From contig JADFYG010000036.1 of assembly GCA_015233155.1 (NCBI GenBank), positions 1 to 63,188 on the forward strand: a stretch of 63,188 bases of DNA, in the 5' to 3' direction. The stretch's first letter is position 1; every line of letters begins with the position of its first letter. The translations under genes and the position numbers were made by a program. Source of the stretch: Candidatus Rifleibacteriota bacterium (GTDB taxonomy: Bacteria; Muiribacteriota; Ozemobacteria; Ozemobacterales; Ozemobacteraceae). The notes beneath the pieces were generated by a model. It saw nothing but the letters and a program-made list of their open reading frames with translations. It made no database searches and was not told where the DNA came from. Shown one piece after another: positions 45,657-55,422 of the stretch.

Positions 45657-47330
45657 ATGGACTCGAGCCTGCTCAACTTTCCCTGGCTTACGACAATCAT
45701 CTTCCTTCCCCTGGCGGGAGTGTTCGCGGTCCTTCTTTCAGATTATCGCAACGCCCGTTCTTCCCAGGTCATAGGCCTGGTTTTCTCTTCATTGACCCTT
45801 TTGCTGTGCCTTGTTGTCGTGAATATGTTTCCAGGCACAGGTGAAATGGCCTTTACGGAAGCCCACTCATGGATTCCCTCTCTTGGGGCCAAATATCTCC
45901 TTGGCATGGACGGAATAAGCCTGTTAATGGTTTTCCTGACTGCGCTTCTGACTGTTTTGTCTCTCATCGGAAGCTGGGATGAATTCGGCGAGCGTTCCGG
46001 TCTTTTTGTAATGTTGATGCTCTCTCTTGAAACGGGAGTTCTCGGCGTTTTTCTGGCGCTCGATCTGTTGCTGTTCTACATTTTCTGGGAAGCCATGCTG
46101 ATTCCGATGTATTTTCTCATCGGTATTTATGGTGGACCGAAGAGATTTTACGCCACGACGAAATTCGTACTAGTGACATTATTCGGATCTCTCCTTATGC
46201 TTTTGGCAATAGCTGTCCTGGCGATCTGGCATCAAAAACAGTTCGGAGCAATGTCCTTCGCGCTGGCCGATTTGCTGAAGGTTACACTGCCATCCGATAT
46301 TGGCTGGTATTGTTGCTTGGCATTTCTTCTGGCTTTTGCGATCAAAGTTCCGATGTGGCCGGTTCACACATGGCTCCCGGATGCCCACACCGAAGCCCCC
46401 ACTGCCGGTAGTGTTATGCTGGCCGGAGTTCTTCTGAAAATGGGAACCTACGGTATGTTGCGTTTCCTGATTCCATTGTTCCCTGAGGTAATTTTTTCGA
46501 TTATACCGTGGTTACTCGGTTTTTCTGTCATCGCTATCATCTATGGCTCTCTGACAGCTATGGTACAGCAGGATATAAAGAGACTCGTGGCTTGTTCATC
46601 AGTTAGCCACATGGGATTCGTAACGCTGGGGATTTTCTCGCTCACTCCCATTGGCCTTATGGGAGGGACGGTCCAGATGGTGAATCACGGAATCAGCACC
46701 GGAGCTTTGTTCCTCATGGCCGGCATGATTCATCATCGTACCCATACCCGCATCATCGACGAATTAGGCGGCCTCGCGAAAGCAATGCCGGTGTTTTCGA
46801 CAATTTTCGTATTTTTCTGTTTTTCCTCGATTGGCCTGCCTGGCCTGAATGGCTTTATCGGCGAATTTCTCATTCTGCTCGGCGCGTTCTCCGTATCGAA
46901 AAAATTTACGGCGGTTGCCGCTCTCGGAATTGTACTCGGTGCCGTTTACCTTCTCTGGATGGTTCAGCGTGTCATTTTTGGTCCATTGAAAGGTCTGGGT
47001 GCGGCTCATGGGAATGATAGTCATGCTGCCCATGATTCCCACGCGCCTAAAAATAGTCACGATGACCACAGCCATGAATCTGCGTGCGTTTCCAACGAGC
47101 ATGATCTGAATTTCCGGGAGTTCGCTGCGCTTTTACCTTTAATCATCGGAGTTTTATATATCGGAATTTATCCAACACCTGTTATAGATCTTGCACGCCC
47201 ACCTGTTAAAAAGATTCTCTCTGGTTATCAGGAACGCTTAAAACTGGATACTGAGTCCACAAAAAATAAATCAACGATTCAGGCCCCAAATAACAAAGTC
47301 CCCCAAGGCGGGGAGGAGGGAACAAAATGA
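45657..47330 (+). CDS. nuoM: NADH-quinone oxidoreductase subunit M, with His-rich loop
   Basis: 557 residues. Antiporter-like subunit: FWEAMLIPMYFLIGIYGG, PVHTWLPDAHTEAPTAGSV and VNHGISTGALFLMAGM. Unusually, a His-rich stretch (~residues 447-478, with HGNDSHAAHDSH and HDDHSHE) interrupts the C-terminal region before the last helix, and a polar tail follows. The His-rich loop could bind metal; most NuoM proteins lack it. Overlaps nuoN by 4 bases. Confidence 0.94.
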   Translation: MDSSLLNFPWLTTIIFLPLAGVFAVLLSDYRNARSSQVIGLVFSSLTLLLCLVVVNMFPGTGEMAFTEAHSWIPSLGAKYLLGMDGISLLMVFLTALLTVLSLIGSWDEFGERSGLFVMLMLSLETGVLGVFLALDLLLFYIFWEAMLIPMYFLIGIYGGPKRFYATTKFVLVTLFGSLLMLLAIAVLAIWHQKQFGAMSFALADLLKVTLPSDIGWYCCLAFLLAFAIKVPMWPVHTWLPDAHTEAPTAGSVMLAGVLLKMGTYGMLRFLIPLFPEVIFSIIPWLLGFSVIAIIYGSLTAMVQQDIKRLVACSSVSHMGFVTLGIFSLTPIGLMGGTVQMVNHGISTGALFLMAGMIHHRTHTRIIDELGGLAKAMPVFSTIFVFFCFSSIGLPGLNGFIGEFLILLGAFSVSKKFTAVAALGIVLGAVYLLWMVQRVIFGPLKGLGAAHGNDSHAAHDSHAPKNSHDDHSHESACVSNEHDLNFREFAALLPLIIGVLYIGIYPTPVIDLARPPVKKILSGYQERLKLDTESTKNKSTIQAPNNKVPQGGEEGTK

Positions 47331-48781
47331 GCTCCTGGCTACAAGCTTCAAATTGGCTCGTTATGCTCCCGGAGATGATTATCGCGTTTTTCGCTCTGAT
47401 CATTTTACTGGTTGCTGCATTTACCAAGGATAGTGAGGCTCCATATCCTGAAAGTCTGGCCATAACCGGCCTGGCCCTTGCTTTCATTTCCAGCTACTAC
47501 ATTCCTGAAGGAGTTGGATATTATGGGCAGGTCGCCGTCGATTCGGTGAGTCGAACTGCTTTTTCCATCGCAATCCTTGGTGGAATGCTCGTTTTGGGTG
47601 TTGTTCCTTCGCAATTCGGCACTGATACAATGAGGTCTGAGACGTCGGCTCTGGTTCTGTTTTCACTATGCGGAGTCGGTTTCATGGTTACCGCCCAGCA
47701 CCTCATAATGTTGTTCCTCGGAATAGAGTTGCTTTCTCTTCCTCTCTACATCATGGCGGGAATGCGAACCCGTGACCCCAGGAGTCGTGAGGCTGCGCTG
47801 AAATATTTCATTGTCGGCGCCTTTGCCTCCGCTCTCATGCTTTTCGGCATGGCGATATATCTTGGTGCCAACGGTGACCTGTTGATGAACCATTTTGCCC
47901 TGTCGTTCCAAAAAAATGCGGTTCCTCCCACGCTGATATTTTTCGCGGGCTGGATTCTCATTTCCACAGCAATGTTGTTCAAGCTTGGAGCCGTGCCTTT
48001 TCATATGTGGGTATTAGATGTGTATCAGGGCTCCCCATCATCCATCACCGCTTTCATGACCTTTGCTCCAAAAATTGCCGCATTCTTTGCTCTGGCAAAA
48101 ATGTGGCCGCTGGGTTCTGAGTCCGGATTATCGACACCGATCTCGATGATGTATCTGCTTTCTTTCCTGACAATGACGGCGGGAAACATGATGGCTTTGA
48201 TGCAGCGCAATATTAAGCGGATGCTTGCTTATTCAAGCATTGCGCACGGCGGATATATGCTCATGGCCTTCCTGATTTCGGGAACTGAAGGCATACATGC
48301 TCTGCTGTTCTATCTTGCGGTATATGCACTGATGAACATCGGAGCTTTTACAGTTATCACGCTGGTTGCTCCGTCCCGGGATCCTGAACTATCTATTATT
48401 TCGCTCTCCGGCCTTGCTAAAACTCACACATATTTAGCCGTAGCGCTTGCGATCTGCCTGTTTTCACTTACCGGACTACCGCCGTTCGGCGGGTTCATGG
48501 CGAAGTTTTTCCTGATAAAGGCGGTCTTAGCTTCAGGCAATGTCTACATTGCTCTCGCTGCGATTTTCAACAGCCTGCTTTCTGCGTATTACTATTTGCG
48601 GGTCGTTCTTGTTATGACTACCCGGGAGCCACTTGCTGCCGATTCCGATGAACTGATTAGTCCCTCCGCAGGTTTCACGTCGATAGGGCTATCTTCCAGA
48701 ATAGCGCTGGCTGTAGCCATCATCGGAGTTGTAATCTCAGGAATCAGCCCGGACTTTTTCGCACGCATAATCAGCTTGTAA
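47327..48781 (+). CDS. nuoN: NADH-quinone oxidoreductase subunit N
   Basis: 484 residues, the third antiporter-like subunit, ending the operon. Blocks: MLFLGIELLSLPLYIMAG, KLGAVPFHMWVLDVYQGSPS, RMLAYSSIAHGGYML and LTGLPPFGGFMAKFFLIK. No clear terminator follows before the hem promoter. Confidence 0.95.
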   Translation: MSSWLQASNWLVMLPEMIIAFFALIILLVAAFTKDSEAPYPESLAITGLALAFISSYYIPEGVGYYGQVAVDSVSRTAFSIAILGGMLVLGVVPSQFGTDTMRSETSALVLFSLCGVGFMVTAQHLIMLFLGIELLSLPLYIMAGMRTRDPRSREAALKYFIVGAFASALMLFGMAIYLGANGDLLMNHFALSFQKNAVPPTLIFFAGWILISTAMLFKLGAVPFHMWVLDVYQGSPSSITAFMTFAPKIAAFFALAKMWPLGSESGLSTPISMMYLLSFLTMTAGNMMALMQRNIKRMLAYSSIAHGGYMLMAFLISGTEGIHALLFYLAVYALMNIGAFTVITLVAPSRDPELSIISLSGLAKTHTYLAVALAICLFSLTGLPPFGGFMAKFFLIKAVLASGNVYIALAAIFNSLLSAYYYLRVVLVMTTREPLAADSDELISPSAGFTSIGLSSRIALAVAIIGVVISGISPDFFARIISL

Positions 48782-48820
48782 GCTTTTCCTGATCCGCAAT
48801 ATATAATGCGTTTACCGCAT

Positions 48821-48855
48821 TTGCGATAGTATTTTTGGAGCATATACACTCCAAA
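48821..48855 (+). promoter_or_regulatory. Candidate promoter with overlapping palindrome before the hem operon
   Basis: TTGCGA (48821-48826) and TATACA (48843-48848) with a 16-base spacer form a plausible promoter. A dyad TTTGGAG-N8-CTCCAAA (48834-48855) spans the -10, as an operator or a start-region hairpin would. The dyad is seen directly; its function is inferred. Confidence 0.45.
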
Positions 48856-48876
48856 TGTGATAGAATATCCTTTCTT

Positions 48877-49668
48877 ATGATGCCCTTCATATTGATTACA
48901 GGTCTCGGATATGCACTGGCGACACTTTTTCGTCTGCTGGAAAAGGTCAATGCGCGTCCGATGGCGCTTCATGGCACCGTAGCGCTTGTAGTCGGGTTTA
49001 TTTCACATCTGATCACCCTCGGAATCGAGTCGTGGCAGTTCAGCATTTCCGGGACTTTCAAGGTTAGACTTGTCATTTCTGCCGTCTCTGCTTTGCTCGT
49101 GGCTGTCTGCATTTTTCTGGAACAGCGAGGCGACCGATGGTTCAGCTTTTTCGTGTTTCCCATGGCTATACCGCTGGCTGCGCTTCCGGCTATCGATGTC
49201 CCCGGTCTTTCCGGGCCATCGTTCCAGGGCGGCTATTTCTGGTTGCATGTCTCGGGGGCGATCACCGGCGAATTTTTCTTTCTTCTTGCAGCGCTTTCGG
49301 CGGCGAGCTATCTGTATGAAACCCGCCGACTGAAGTCAAAAAACCGATTGCGAGCCGTGTTTCTTATTCCGCCGTTGACTCGTTTAGATCGCCTTACAGC
49401 GGCGTTTACCGCTGCTGGCATATTCTTCTTCGGAGCCGGCCTCATTTTCGGCGCACTCTGGTCACTGGAAACCTTCAAAACCCTTAATTTTCATGAGCCC
49501 AAGCGACTCATAGCTTTTCTGTTATGCGTCTATTTCGCAATCGCCCTCGTGGGCAGATTTGTTCGTGGCTGGGCCGGGCCACGACTGGCATGGCTTGTCA
49601 TCGGTGGTGCTTTGGCTTCGCTTGCTCAAATGCTCCTGATGGGTAACAGGCTCCACTGGTTGCCTTAA
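48877..49668 (+). CDS. HemX/CcsA-family membrane protein
   Basis: 263 residues from the first of two adjacent ATG codons (48877, 48880); an upstream in-frame TTG lies inside the dyad and is unlikely. About eight helices. GALWSLETFKTLNFHEPKRLIA near the C-terminus lines up with the WWD/DPKE segment of CcsA and HemX proteins but lacks the full Trp pattern. It is followed directly by hemA-type genes, as hemX is in Bacillus, where HemX controls HemA stability. So HemX-like control or heme handling is more likely than a cytochrome c ligase; both remain open. Confidence 0.75.
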   Translation: MMPFILITGLGYALATLFRLLEKVNARPMALHGTVALVVGFISHLITLGIESWQFSISGTFKVRLVISAVSALLVAVCIFLEQRGDRWFSFFVFPMAIPLAALPAIDVPGLSGPSFQGGYFWLHVSGAITGEFFFLLAALSAASYLYETRRLKSKNRLRAVFLIPPLTRLDRLTAAFTAAGIFFFGAGLIFGALWSLETFKTLNFHEPKRLIAFLLCVYFAIALVGRFVRGWAGPRLAWLVIGGALASLAQMLLMGNRLHWLP

Positions 49669-49672
49669 CATT

Positions 49673-50290
49673 ATGGATTATTTTCCGATATTTATGAATC
49701 TTCGCAACCGCCCCGTACTTATTGTTGGCGGAGGCGATGTCGCAACCCGCAAAGCTGAGGGGCTTTCACATACCGGAGCTTGTCTGACAGTTATTGCGCC
49801 CGCCATCTCAGATGCCATCACTGGTATACCTGATATAAATGCTTTGCGGCGGCCGGCAACCGAAACCGACATCAATGATTCGTTGGCTCTGGTCATTCTC
49901 GCGACCGACTGTCCAGAACTGCAGGAAAGACTTGCATTGCGTTGCAGGGCATTACGAGTGCCGGTAAACCGTTGCGATGCCCCCGAAGATTCAGACTTCG
50001 TTACCGGTAGTCTTATCGATCGGCCGCCAGTACTTGCCGCCGTTACCTCTTCGGGGTCTCCCACAATTTCGCGTCTTGTGCGACGCCGATTGGAAACGGC
50101 GCTCGAGCCGGCGCTCCTCGATCTTGGACGCCTGCTGAATGATATTCGCCCGAGCGTGAAGAAATGCATGGCTGACCCAGTCCGCCGCGAAGCATTTTTC
50201 CGAACCTGGGGAACCGAAGAAGCGGTGACGAAGATACGCGAGCAAGGCGCGGACGCAGTACGTGAGGAGATGCAACGATGCCTCTTCTGA
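49673..50290 (+). CDS. Precorrin-2 dehydrogenase (siroheme synthase N-domain type)
   Basis: 205 residues. NAD-binding PVLIVGGGDVATRKAEGL is the CysG-N/Met8/SirC signature, and AAVTSSGSPTISRLVRRRLE is the following family block. Oxidises precorrin-2 to sirohydrochlorin and may also insert iron, as Met8 does. Lies 4 bases after the HemX-like gene and overlaps hemA by 13. With the downstream cobA-hemD fusion it gives the route to siroheme. Confidence 0.9.
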   Translation: MDYFPIFMNLRNRPVLIVGGGDVATRKAEGLSHTGACLTVIAPAISDAITGIPDINALRRPATETDINDSLALVILATDCPELQERLALRCRALRVPVNRCDAPEDSDFVTGSLIDRPPVLAAVTSSGSPTISRLVRRRLETALEPALLDLGRLLNDIRPSVKKCMADPVRREAFFRTWGTEEAVTKIREQGADAVREEMQRCLF

Positions 50291-51621
50291 TGATCGGAAT
50301 GAATCACAAGACTGCGCCAGTCGAGCTTCGGGAACGTCTGAACGGGCTGTGCAGCCTTGGCTTTCCTTCTGCCGACGGGCGTGAACTTGAAGCCGTTCCT
50401 ATTTTCACATGCAATCGTGTTGAATTTTACTTTCACGGTCCCGAAGCGCTGATCGAAGAGGCATTTGCCACGTGGCGTGTCGCCGCGTCATTGCCGGATG
50501 CTTTGCTTGAGGGCTGTCTTTACAGAATGCGGGAAGCCGAAGCTGTTCTTCATCTTCTGCGCGTTTCATCCGGCCTCGACTCTCTGGTGCTTGGCGAGAA
50601 TCAGATTCTACATCAGGTCAAAAGTTCCTACCAGGCTGCAATCGAGGCCAAATCCATTGGAAAACGCCTGCATGCGTTGTTTCAAAAAGCTCTCGAAGTC
50701 GGGAAACGTGTGCGCAGTGAAACAAAACTGTCCGAGAATACAGTTTCGATAGCATCTACGGCCGTCGATCTGGCGATGCGGGTATTTGGCCCGCTTGGCG
50801 ACTGTCACGCTTTGGTGGTAGGTGCCGGAGAGATGGCCGGGCTTGTTGCGCGTCATCTAAAGAGCCGTGGCATCGGACGCATGACCTTCACTAACCGTAC
50901 TCAGACACGTGCGGAAGAGCTTGCGGCGACTTTCCAGGGGCGTGCGGCACCGTTTGAACGTCTTGCTGAGTTGATCGTAGAAGCTGACCTGCTTATCACT
51001 TCGACTGGAGCTCAGCGTCCGATATTGACGCCCAAGGACCTTTCCGGAGCTCTCTCAAAGCGTCCTTACCGCCCGCTGTTTGCCATCGATATTGCCGTGC
51101 CGCGTGATATAGCGCCGGGTCATGAAGATATTGAAAACCTTTTCGTATATGATGTCGATGACCTGCAAGGCGTGGTCGACGAAAATTTTGACAGGCGACG
51201 GGTCGAGGCCGAAAAGGCCGAAACCATAGCTTCCTATGAGGCACACACATTTCAGTTCACGCTGGATGCGTATTCGGCCGTGCCGTTGATTCGACGCTTG
51301 CGCGAGAGAGTAGAAGAAATGCGGGTGAGTGAATTCGATAAATTCGTCGCTCGCTCCGGAAGTGCCCTCCCACCGGATATAATTGCGGCTTTCGATCAAT
51401 GCACGAAATCGCTGGCGGCGAAATGGCTTCACGCGCCAATTCTCGCCCTTAAAGAGCAGAGCGGAGGCGGACGTGAAGACATGTTGAAAATTGCCGTAGC
51501 CTTGGGGCTGCCCGTCGATGTAGTACCCATGGCCCCGCTCAGCACAGTTCCGAAATCTGCGCGGTCGGCGCAAAACCAGAATATCGATGAAAATGACGAA
51601 ACCGAGGATACCGGATCATGA
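50278..51621 (+). CDS. hemA: Glutamyl-tRNA reductase
   Basis: 447 residues. First committed step of C5 tetrapyrrole synthesis. MIGMNHKTAPVELRERL opens the protein, the catalytic Cys is in IFTCNRVEFYF, LRVSSGLDSLVLGENQIL is the substrate block, and LVVGAGEMAGLVARHL the NADPH fold. The C-terminal dimerisation helix is present. ATGA overlap with hemC. Confidence 0.96.
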   Translation: MPLLMIGMNHKTAPVELRERLNGLCSLGFPSADGRELEAVPIFTCNRVEFYFHGPEALIEEAFATWRVAASLPDALLEGCLYRMREAEAVLHLLRVSSGLDSLVLGENQILHQVKSSYQAAIEAKSIGKRLHALFQKALEVGKRVRSETKLSENTVSIASTAVDLAMRVFGPLGDCHALVVGAGEMAGLVARHLKSRGIGRMTFTNRTQTRAEELAATFQGRAAPFERLAELIVEADLLITSTGAQRPILTPKDLSGALSKRPYRPLFAIDIAVPRDIAPGHEDIENLFVYDVDDLQGVVDENFDRRRVEAEKAETIASYEAHTFQFTLDAYSAVPLIRRLRERVEEMRVSEFDKFVARSGSALPPDIIAAFDQCTKSLAAKWLHAPILALKEQSGGGREDMLKIAVALGLPVDVVPMAPLSTVPKSARSAQNQNIDENDETEDTGS

Positions 51622-52562
51622 AGCTTCGTTTGGCCACACGCGGCAGCAAACTCGCACTCACGCAAACGCGTGCCGTTGTCGCTATTCTCTGTAAAGCCAA
51701 TCCTCACCTTGAATTCGAAGAGGTCATAATCAAGACGCTCGGCGACAGGGTAACGGACGTCCCGCTTTTCAAAGTCGGCGGTCAAGGTCTTTTCATAAAA
51801 GAAATAGAAGAGGCTCTGCTCGACGGAAGAGCGGATCTGGCTGTTCACAGTCTGAAGGATATGCCGCACAAGCTTGGAGACGGTCTCGCTCTCGCCGCTG
51901 TCAGCGCAAGAGAAGATCCTCGCGATGTGCTGGTAACACGCGATGGTCGGGGGTTCGATGCTCTTTCCAAGGGTAGCCGAATCGGAACATCCAGTCTTCG
52001 ACGACGCGCTCAATTGCACTCGTTGCGTTCAGATCTCGTTTTTTCCGACCTGCGCGGAAACCTGGACACGCGCCTTCGTAAGCTGGACGAAGGAGAGATC
52101 GACGCGATTGTTCTGGCCGCAGCGGGTCTGAGAAGGCTGGGTCTTGCCGCCCGCATCTCGGAACCTTTTCCCGTGGTTCGCATGACTCCAGCGGCCTGTC
52201 AGGGTTTACTCGGTATTGAATGCCGCGAGAAAGATCTGGGAAAACTCACACCCATTCTTGCGGTTATCGAAGACGCTGCCGGGCGAGCATCCGCCATCGC
52301 CGAGCGTGCATTTCTTGCCCGATTGCAGGGCGGCTGCCAGGTTCCGCTGGCCGTTCACGCCCGTCACGCGGCAAACGATCTCATCGTCGACGGATTCCTC
52401 GGGGACCCTGATGGAAGCGAACGACTGCGTGCCGAAAAACGCGGCCCTGTAACAGAAGCTGACCGCCTTGGTATCGACTGCGCTTTAGAGCTGATCGCGC
52501 AGGGAGCCGAAGCTATTTTGTCGCGCATCACTCGTCAAGGAGCATCTCATGCACCGAAGTAA
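51618..52562 (+). CDS. hemC: Porphobilinogen deaminase
   Basis: 314 residues. RLATRGSKLALTQTRAVV at the start, VHSLKDMP, SSLRRRAQL, FSDLRGNLDTRL, and the dipyrromethane-binding Cys in LQGGCQVPLAVHA. Makes hydroxymethylbilane. Overlaps the next gene by 14 bases. Confidence 0.97.
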   Translation: MKLRLATRGSKLALTQTRAVVAILCKANPHLEFEEVIIKTLGDRVTDVPLFKVGGQGLFIKEIEEALLDGRADLAVHSLKDMPHKLGDGLALAAVSAREDPRDVLVTRDGRGFDALSKGSRIGTSSLRRRAQLHSLRSDLVFSDLRGNLDTRLRKLDEGEIDAIVLAAAGLRRLGLAARISEPFPVVRMTPAACQGLLGIECREKDLGKLTPILAVIEDAAGRASAIAERAFLARLQGGCQVPLAVHARHAANDLIVDGFLGDPDGSERLRAEKRGPVTEADRLGIDCALELIAQGAEAILSRITRQGASHAPK

Positions 52563-54063
52563 AACACATATCGTTTCGCTGATCGGAGCTGGCCCTGGTG
52601 ATCCAGGTCTGATAACAGTGCGGGGTCTTCAGCGAATACGCGAAGCGGATGTCGTGGTATTCGATCAACTCGGAGCTCCAGCCTTGCTGGATAACGCTCG
52701 ACCCGGCGCCGAGCTCATCGACGTTGGAAAGCGCGCCGGGGACCATACATTGCCCCAGGAAAAGATCAACGAACTCCTGGTACAAAAGGCCAAGGAAGGC
52801 AAGCGCGTCGTTCGCCTGAAAGGTGGCGATCCGCATATCTTCGGCCGTGGCGGAGAAGAGATGGAAACACTCGCATCTGAAGGAATAGGTTTCGAGGTTA
52901 TACCGGGCGTTTCTTCTGCCATCGCCGGACCTGCATATGCAGGCATACCGATCACGCATCGATCCTGTACCGCGTCTCTAGCCATCGCCACGGGACACGA
53001 AGCCGACGACACTGCAGAAAGCCGTGTCCCCTGGGAATCACTTGCCCACATTGGCAGTGTGGTAATACTCATGGGAGTAGGGCGACTGGAAGCCATAGTC
53101 GAACGATTGCGCAAGGCCGGGCGTCGTTCCACAACGCCCGTTGCTCTGATCGAGCAGGCCACCACCCCGAAACAGCGCACTACAATAGGAACACTAGCTG
53201 ATATCGTCGAAAAGGCACGGGATGCGAAAGTAAAGCCACCCGCTCTGATAGTAATTGGAGAGGTGGTAAGATACCATGAGCGATTATCATGGTTCGAGCG
53301 ACGTCCGCTTCATGGACGGACCATAGTAGTCACAAGATCACGTGCTCAAGCGAGCGATCTTGTACAAGCGTTGTCAGATCTTGGTGCAAACGTTCTTACT
53401 GCGCCGGCAATAAAGATCGAGAAATTGGATCAGAACCCCGGCTTCGACGACTTCCTGAAACACATTTCCGAATTCAAATATCTGGTCTTTACATCTGTAA
53501 ATGGCGTAGATGGTTTCGTAGACACGCTTATAGAACGAAAAAAAGATCTTCGTGACCTGGCTGCAAAAACCATCATCTGCATAGGGCCGGCGACCGCTGA
53601 CGCTTTCCGGCGACGCGGTATCACGCCTGACTTTGTGCCTGATACTTTTGTTGCCGAAGCTTTGATTCCTTATTTCCAGGAGCGCAAACCTGAGGGAGTC
53701 GCTATCCTGCGCGCAGAAAAAGCGCGAGAGGTTCTTCCAGATGCACTGCGCGAACTGAAATACAAAGTGGAAGTAATCCCGTTGTACAAGACAAAACTGG
53801 ATGGTTCCGCCGGAGAATCGGTTATTGCTGCGCTACGCGCCGGAACCGTTGATGCGGTCACGTTTACGAGTTCATCCACCGTTGATAATTTTATTGAAAT
53901 GCTTGCGGGCACAGGTATCGAACCTGCATCGATCCCGGGAGCTGCGATCGGCCCTGTGACTGCCGCCACATGTGCCGAGAAAAATGTGCGACTCGTAGCC
54001 GAGTCATCCGTTCATACTATTCCTGGTCTCGTCGATGCCCTTCTGGCGCGTTTCGGCAAATAA
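52549..54063 (+). CDS. cobA-hemD: Uroporphyrinogen-III methyltransferase / synthase fusion
   Basis: 504 residues in two parts. Residues ~5-250 are the SAM uroporphyrinogen-III methyltransferase: SLIGAGPGDPGLITVRGL, RLKGGDPHIFGRGGEEM and the GIPITHRSCTASLAIATGHE block. Residues ~255-504 are uroporphyrinogen-III synthase (HemD): GRTIVVTRSRAQASDLVQAL, YLVFTSVNGVDGF and VTFTSSSTVDNF. It closes the macrocycle and makes precorrin-2, the arrangement common in anaerobic deltaproteobacteria, clostridia and relatives. Confidence 0.95.
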   Translation: MHRSKTHIVSLIGAGPGDPGLITVRGLQRIREADVVVFDQLGAPALLDNARPGAELIDVGKRAGDHTLPQEKINELLVQKAKEGKRVVRLKGGDPHIFGRGGEEMETLASEGIGFEVIPGVSSAIAGPAYAGIPITHRSCTASLAIATGHEADDTAESRVPWESLAHIGSVVILMGVGRLEAIVERLRKAGRRSTTPVALIEQATTPKQRTTIGTLADIVEKARDAKVKPPALIVIGEVVRYHERLSWFERRPLHGRTIVVTRSRAQASDLVQALSDLGANVLTAPAIKIEKLDQNPGFDDFLKHISEFKYLVFTSVNGVDGFVDTLIERKKDLRDLAAKTIICIGPATADAFRRRGITPDFVPDTFVAEALIPYFQERKPEGVAILRAEKAREVLPDALRELKYKVEVIPLYKTKLDGSAGESVIAALRAGTVDAVTFTSSSTVDNFIEMLAGTGIEPASIPGAAIGPVTAATCAEKNVRLVAESSVHTIPGLVDALLARFGK

Positions 54064-54175
54064 TATAAGGCAGACATGCAAAATTCCTGTAACATATTGC
54101 GATTTTTCGGATTTTATCGTCAATCTTACATGAATATCAAATGATAGAATTTTTCACCGAAAGGGTTTTCTCAAT

Positions 54176-55384
54176 ATGATCAATATCACCCGACTCTACG
54201 CCGATCGAGCAACGACCGGTGACCCGCTTCGCTATGGCCAGGAAGGCCCGGCCACCGTGGAACATGGCCATCACTTCCATGGACACAAGACTGCAAAAAC
54301 CGCTGGTGCCAGACGTCCCGTGGTCGTATGGAATGTTTCGCGCCGATGTAATTTGAAGTGCGTACACTGTTATACAGACTCAGCTAATCAGGATTACCCT
54401 GGCGAGCTGACGAACGCTGAGGGCCATGTACTAATAGATGATCTCGCAGGTTTTGGCATCCCGGCTCTGTTGTTTTCGGGCGGGGAGCCGACAATGCGCC
54501 CCGATCTTTTGGAACTTGCCGCTTATGCGGTATCGAAGGGCGTGCGGCCGGTACTGTCGACCAATGGCACATTAATTGACCGCGTGCGTGCCGAGCAGCT
54601 TAAGGCAACCGGTTTCATCTATGTCGGCATTTCACTGGACGGAATCGGTGCAACTAACGATATGTTTCGCGGAGTGTCGGGCGCTTTTGATGCGGCGATA
54701 AGAGGCTTTCGCCATTGCCGTGATGTCGGCCAGCGTGTTGGTTTGCGACTTACTCTGACGAAACGCAATGCGGCGGATCTCGATAAAATTTTTGATTTCC
54801 TGCTTGCTGAGCGCATTCCTCGTGCTTGTTTTTACCATCTCGTTTATTCTGGACGCGGATCGTCATCAGATGACCTCACGCACGAGGAAAGCCGCAAAGC
54901 GCTCGACGTGATCTGCCGGCGCACGCGGGAAGCCGTTAAGGCAGGAATCGATCTGGATATTCTGACCGTAGATAATCATGTAGACGGTCCATATCTGTAT
55001 ATGAAACTGCTTGAAGAAGATCCGAAGCGTGCCGAGGAAATGCGCACCCTGATGGAATGGAATGGCGGTGGTGCGGCTTCCAGCGGAGTCGGAATCGGTG
55101 ACATAGACCCGATCGGCGATGTCCACCCGGATCAGTTCTGGCAGGACAAAACCTTCGGAAATGTCAGGCAGCGGCCATTTTCGCAGATCTGGCTCGATGA
55201 ATCTGATCCTTTGATGGCCGGCTTGAAGAACCGTATTCCGCTTCTCAAGGGTAAGTGCGCTGGTTGCCGTTTCCTGAAAATGTGCGGAGGCTCTCTGCGT
55301 GTGCGTGCTTGGCGGGTATACAACGACCCCTGGATGCATGATCCGGCGTGCTACCTTACCGAGGCCGAGTGTCACCCCAAATAA
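54176..55384 (+). CDS. ahbC: Radical SAM heme biosynthesis enzyme AhbC
   Basis: 402 residues. The N-terminus INITRLYADRATTGDPLRYG matches the AhbC/NirJ start (isKLY...DpLRYG). The radical SAM motif is NLKCVHC within CNLKCVHC (CX3CX2C), and a SPASM-like C-terminal set includes GKCAGCRFLKMCGG and a last Cys near the end. AhbC removes acetate side chains from 12,18-didecarboxysiroheme to give Fe-coproporphyrin III. AhbD is the main alternative; the N-terminal motif favours AhbC. It lies 112 bases after cobA-hemD, possibly under its own promoter. Confidence 0.85.
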   Translation: MINITRLYADRATTGDPLRYGQEGPATVEHGHHFHGHKTAKTAGARRPVVVWNVSRRCNLKCVHCYTDSANQDYPGELTNAEGHVLIDDLAGFGIPALLFSGGEPTMRPDLLELAAYAVSKGVRPVLSTNGTLIDRVRAEQLKATGFIYVGISLDGIGATNDMFRGVSGAFDAAIRGFRHCRDVGQRVGLRLTLTKRNAADLDKIFDFLLAERIPRACFYHLVYSGRGSSSDDLTHEESRKALDVICRRTREAVKAGIDLDILTVDNHVDGPYLYMKLLEEDPKRAEEMRTLMEWNGGGAASSGVGIGDIDPIGDVHPDQFWQDKTFGNVRQRPFSQIWLDESDPLMAGLKNRIPLLKGKCAGCRFLKMCGGSLRVRAWRVYNDPWMHDPACYLTEAECHPK

Positions 55385-55422
55385 TCGGTAAATTCCGCGA
55401 TATTCCTGACCTCTACTGTTCG

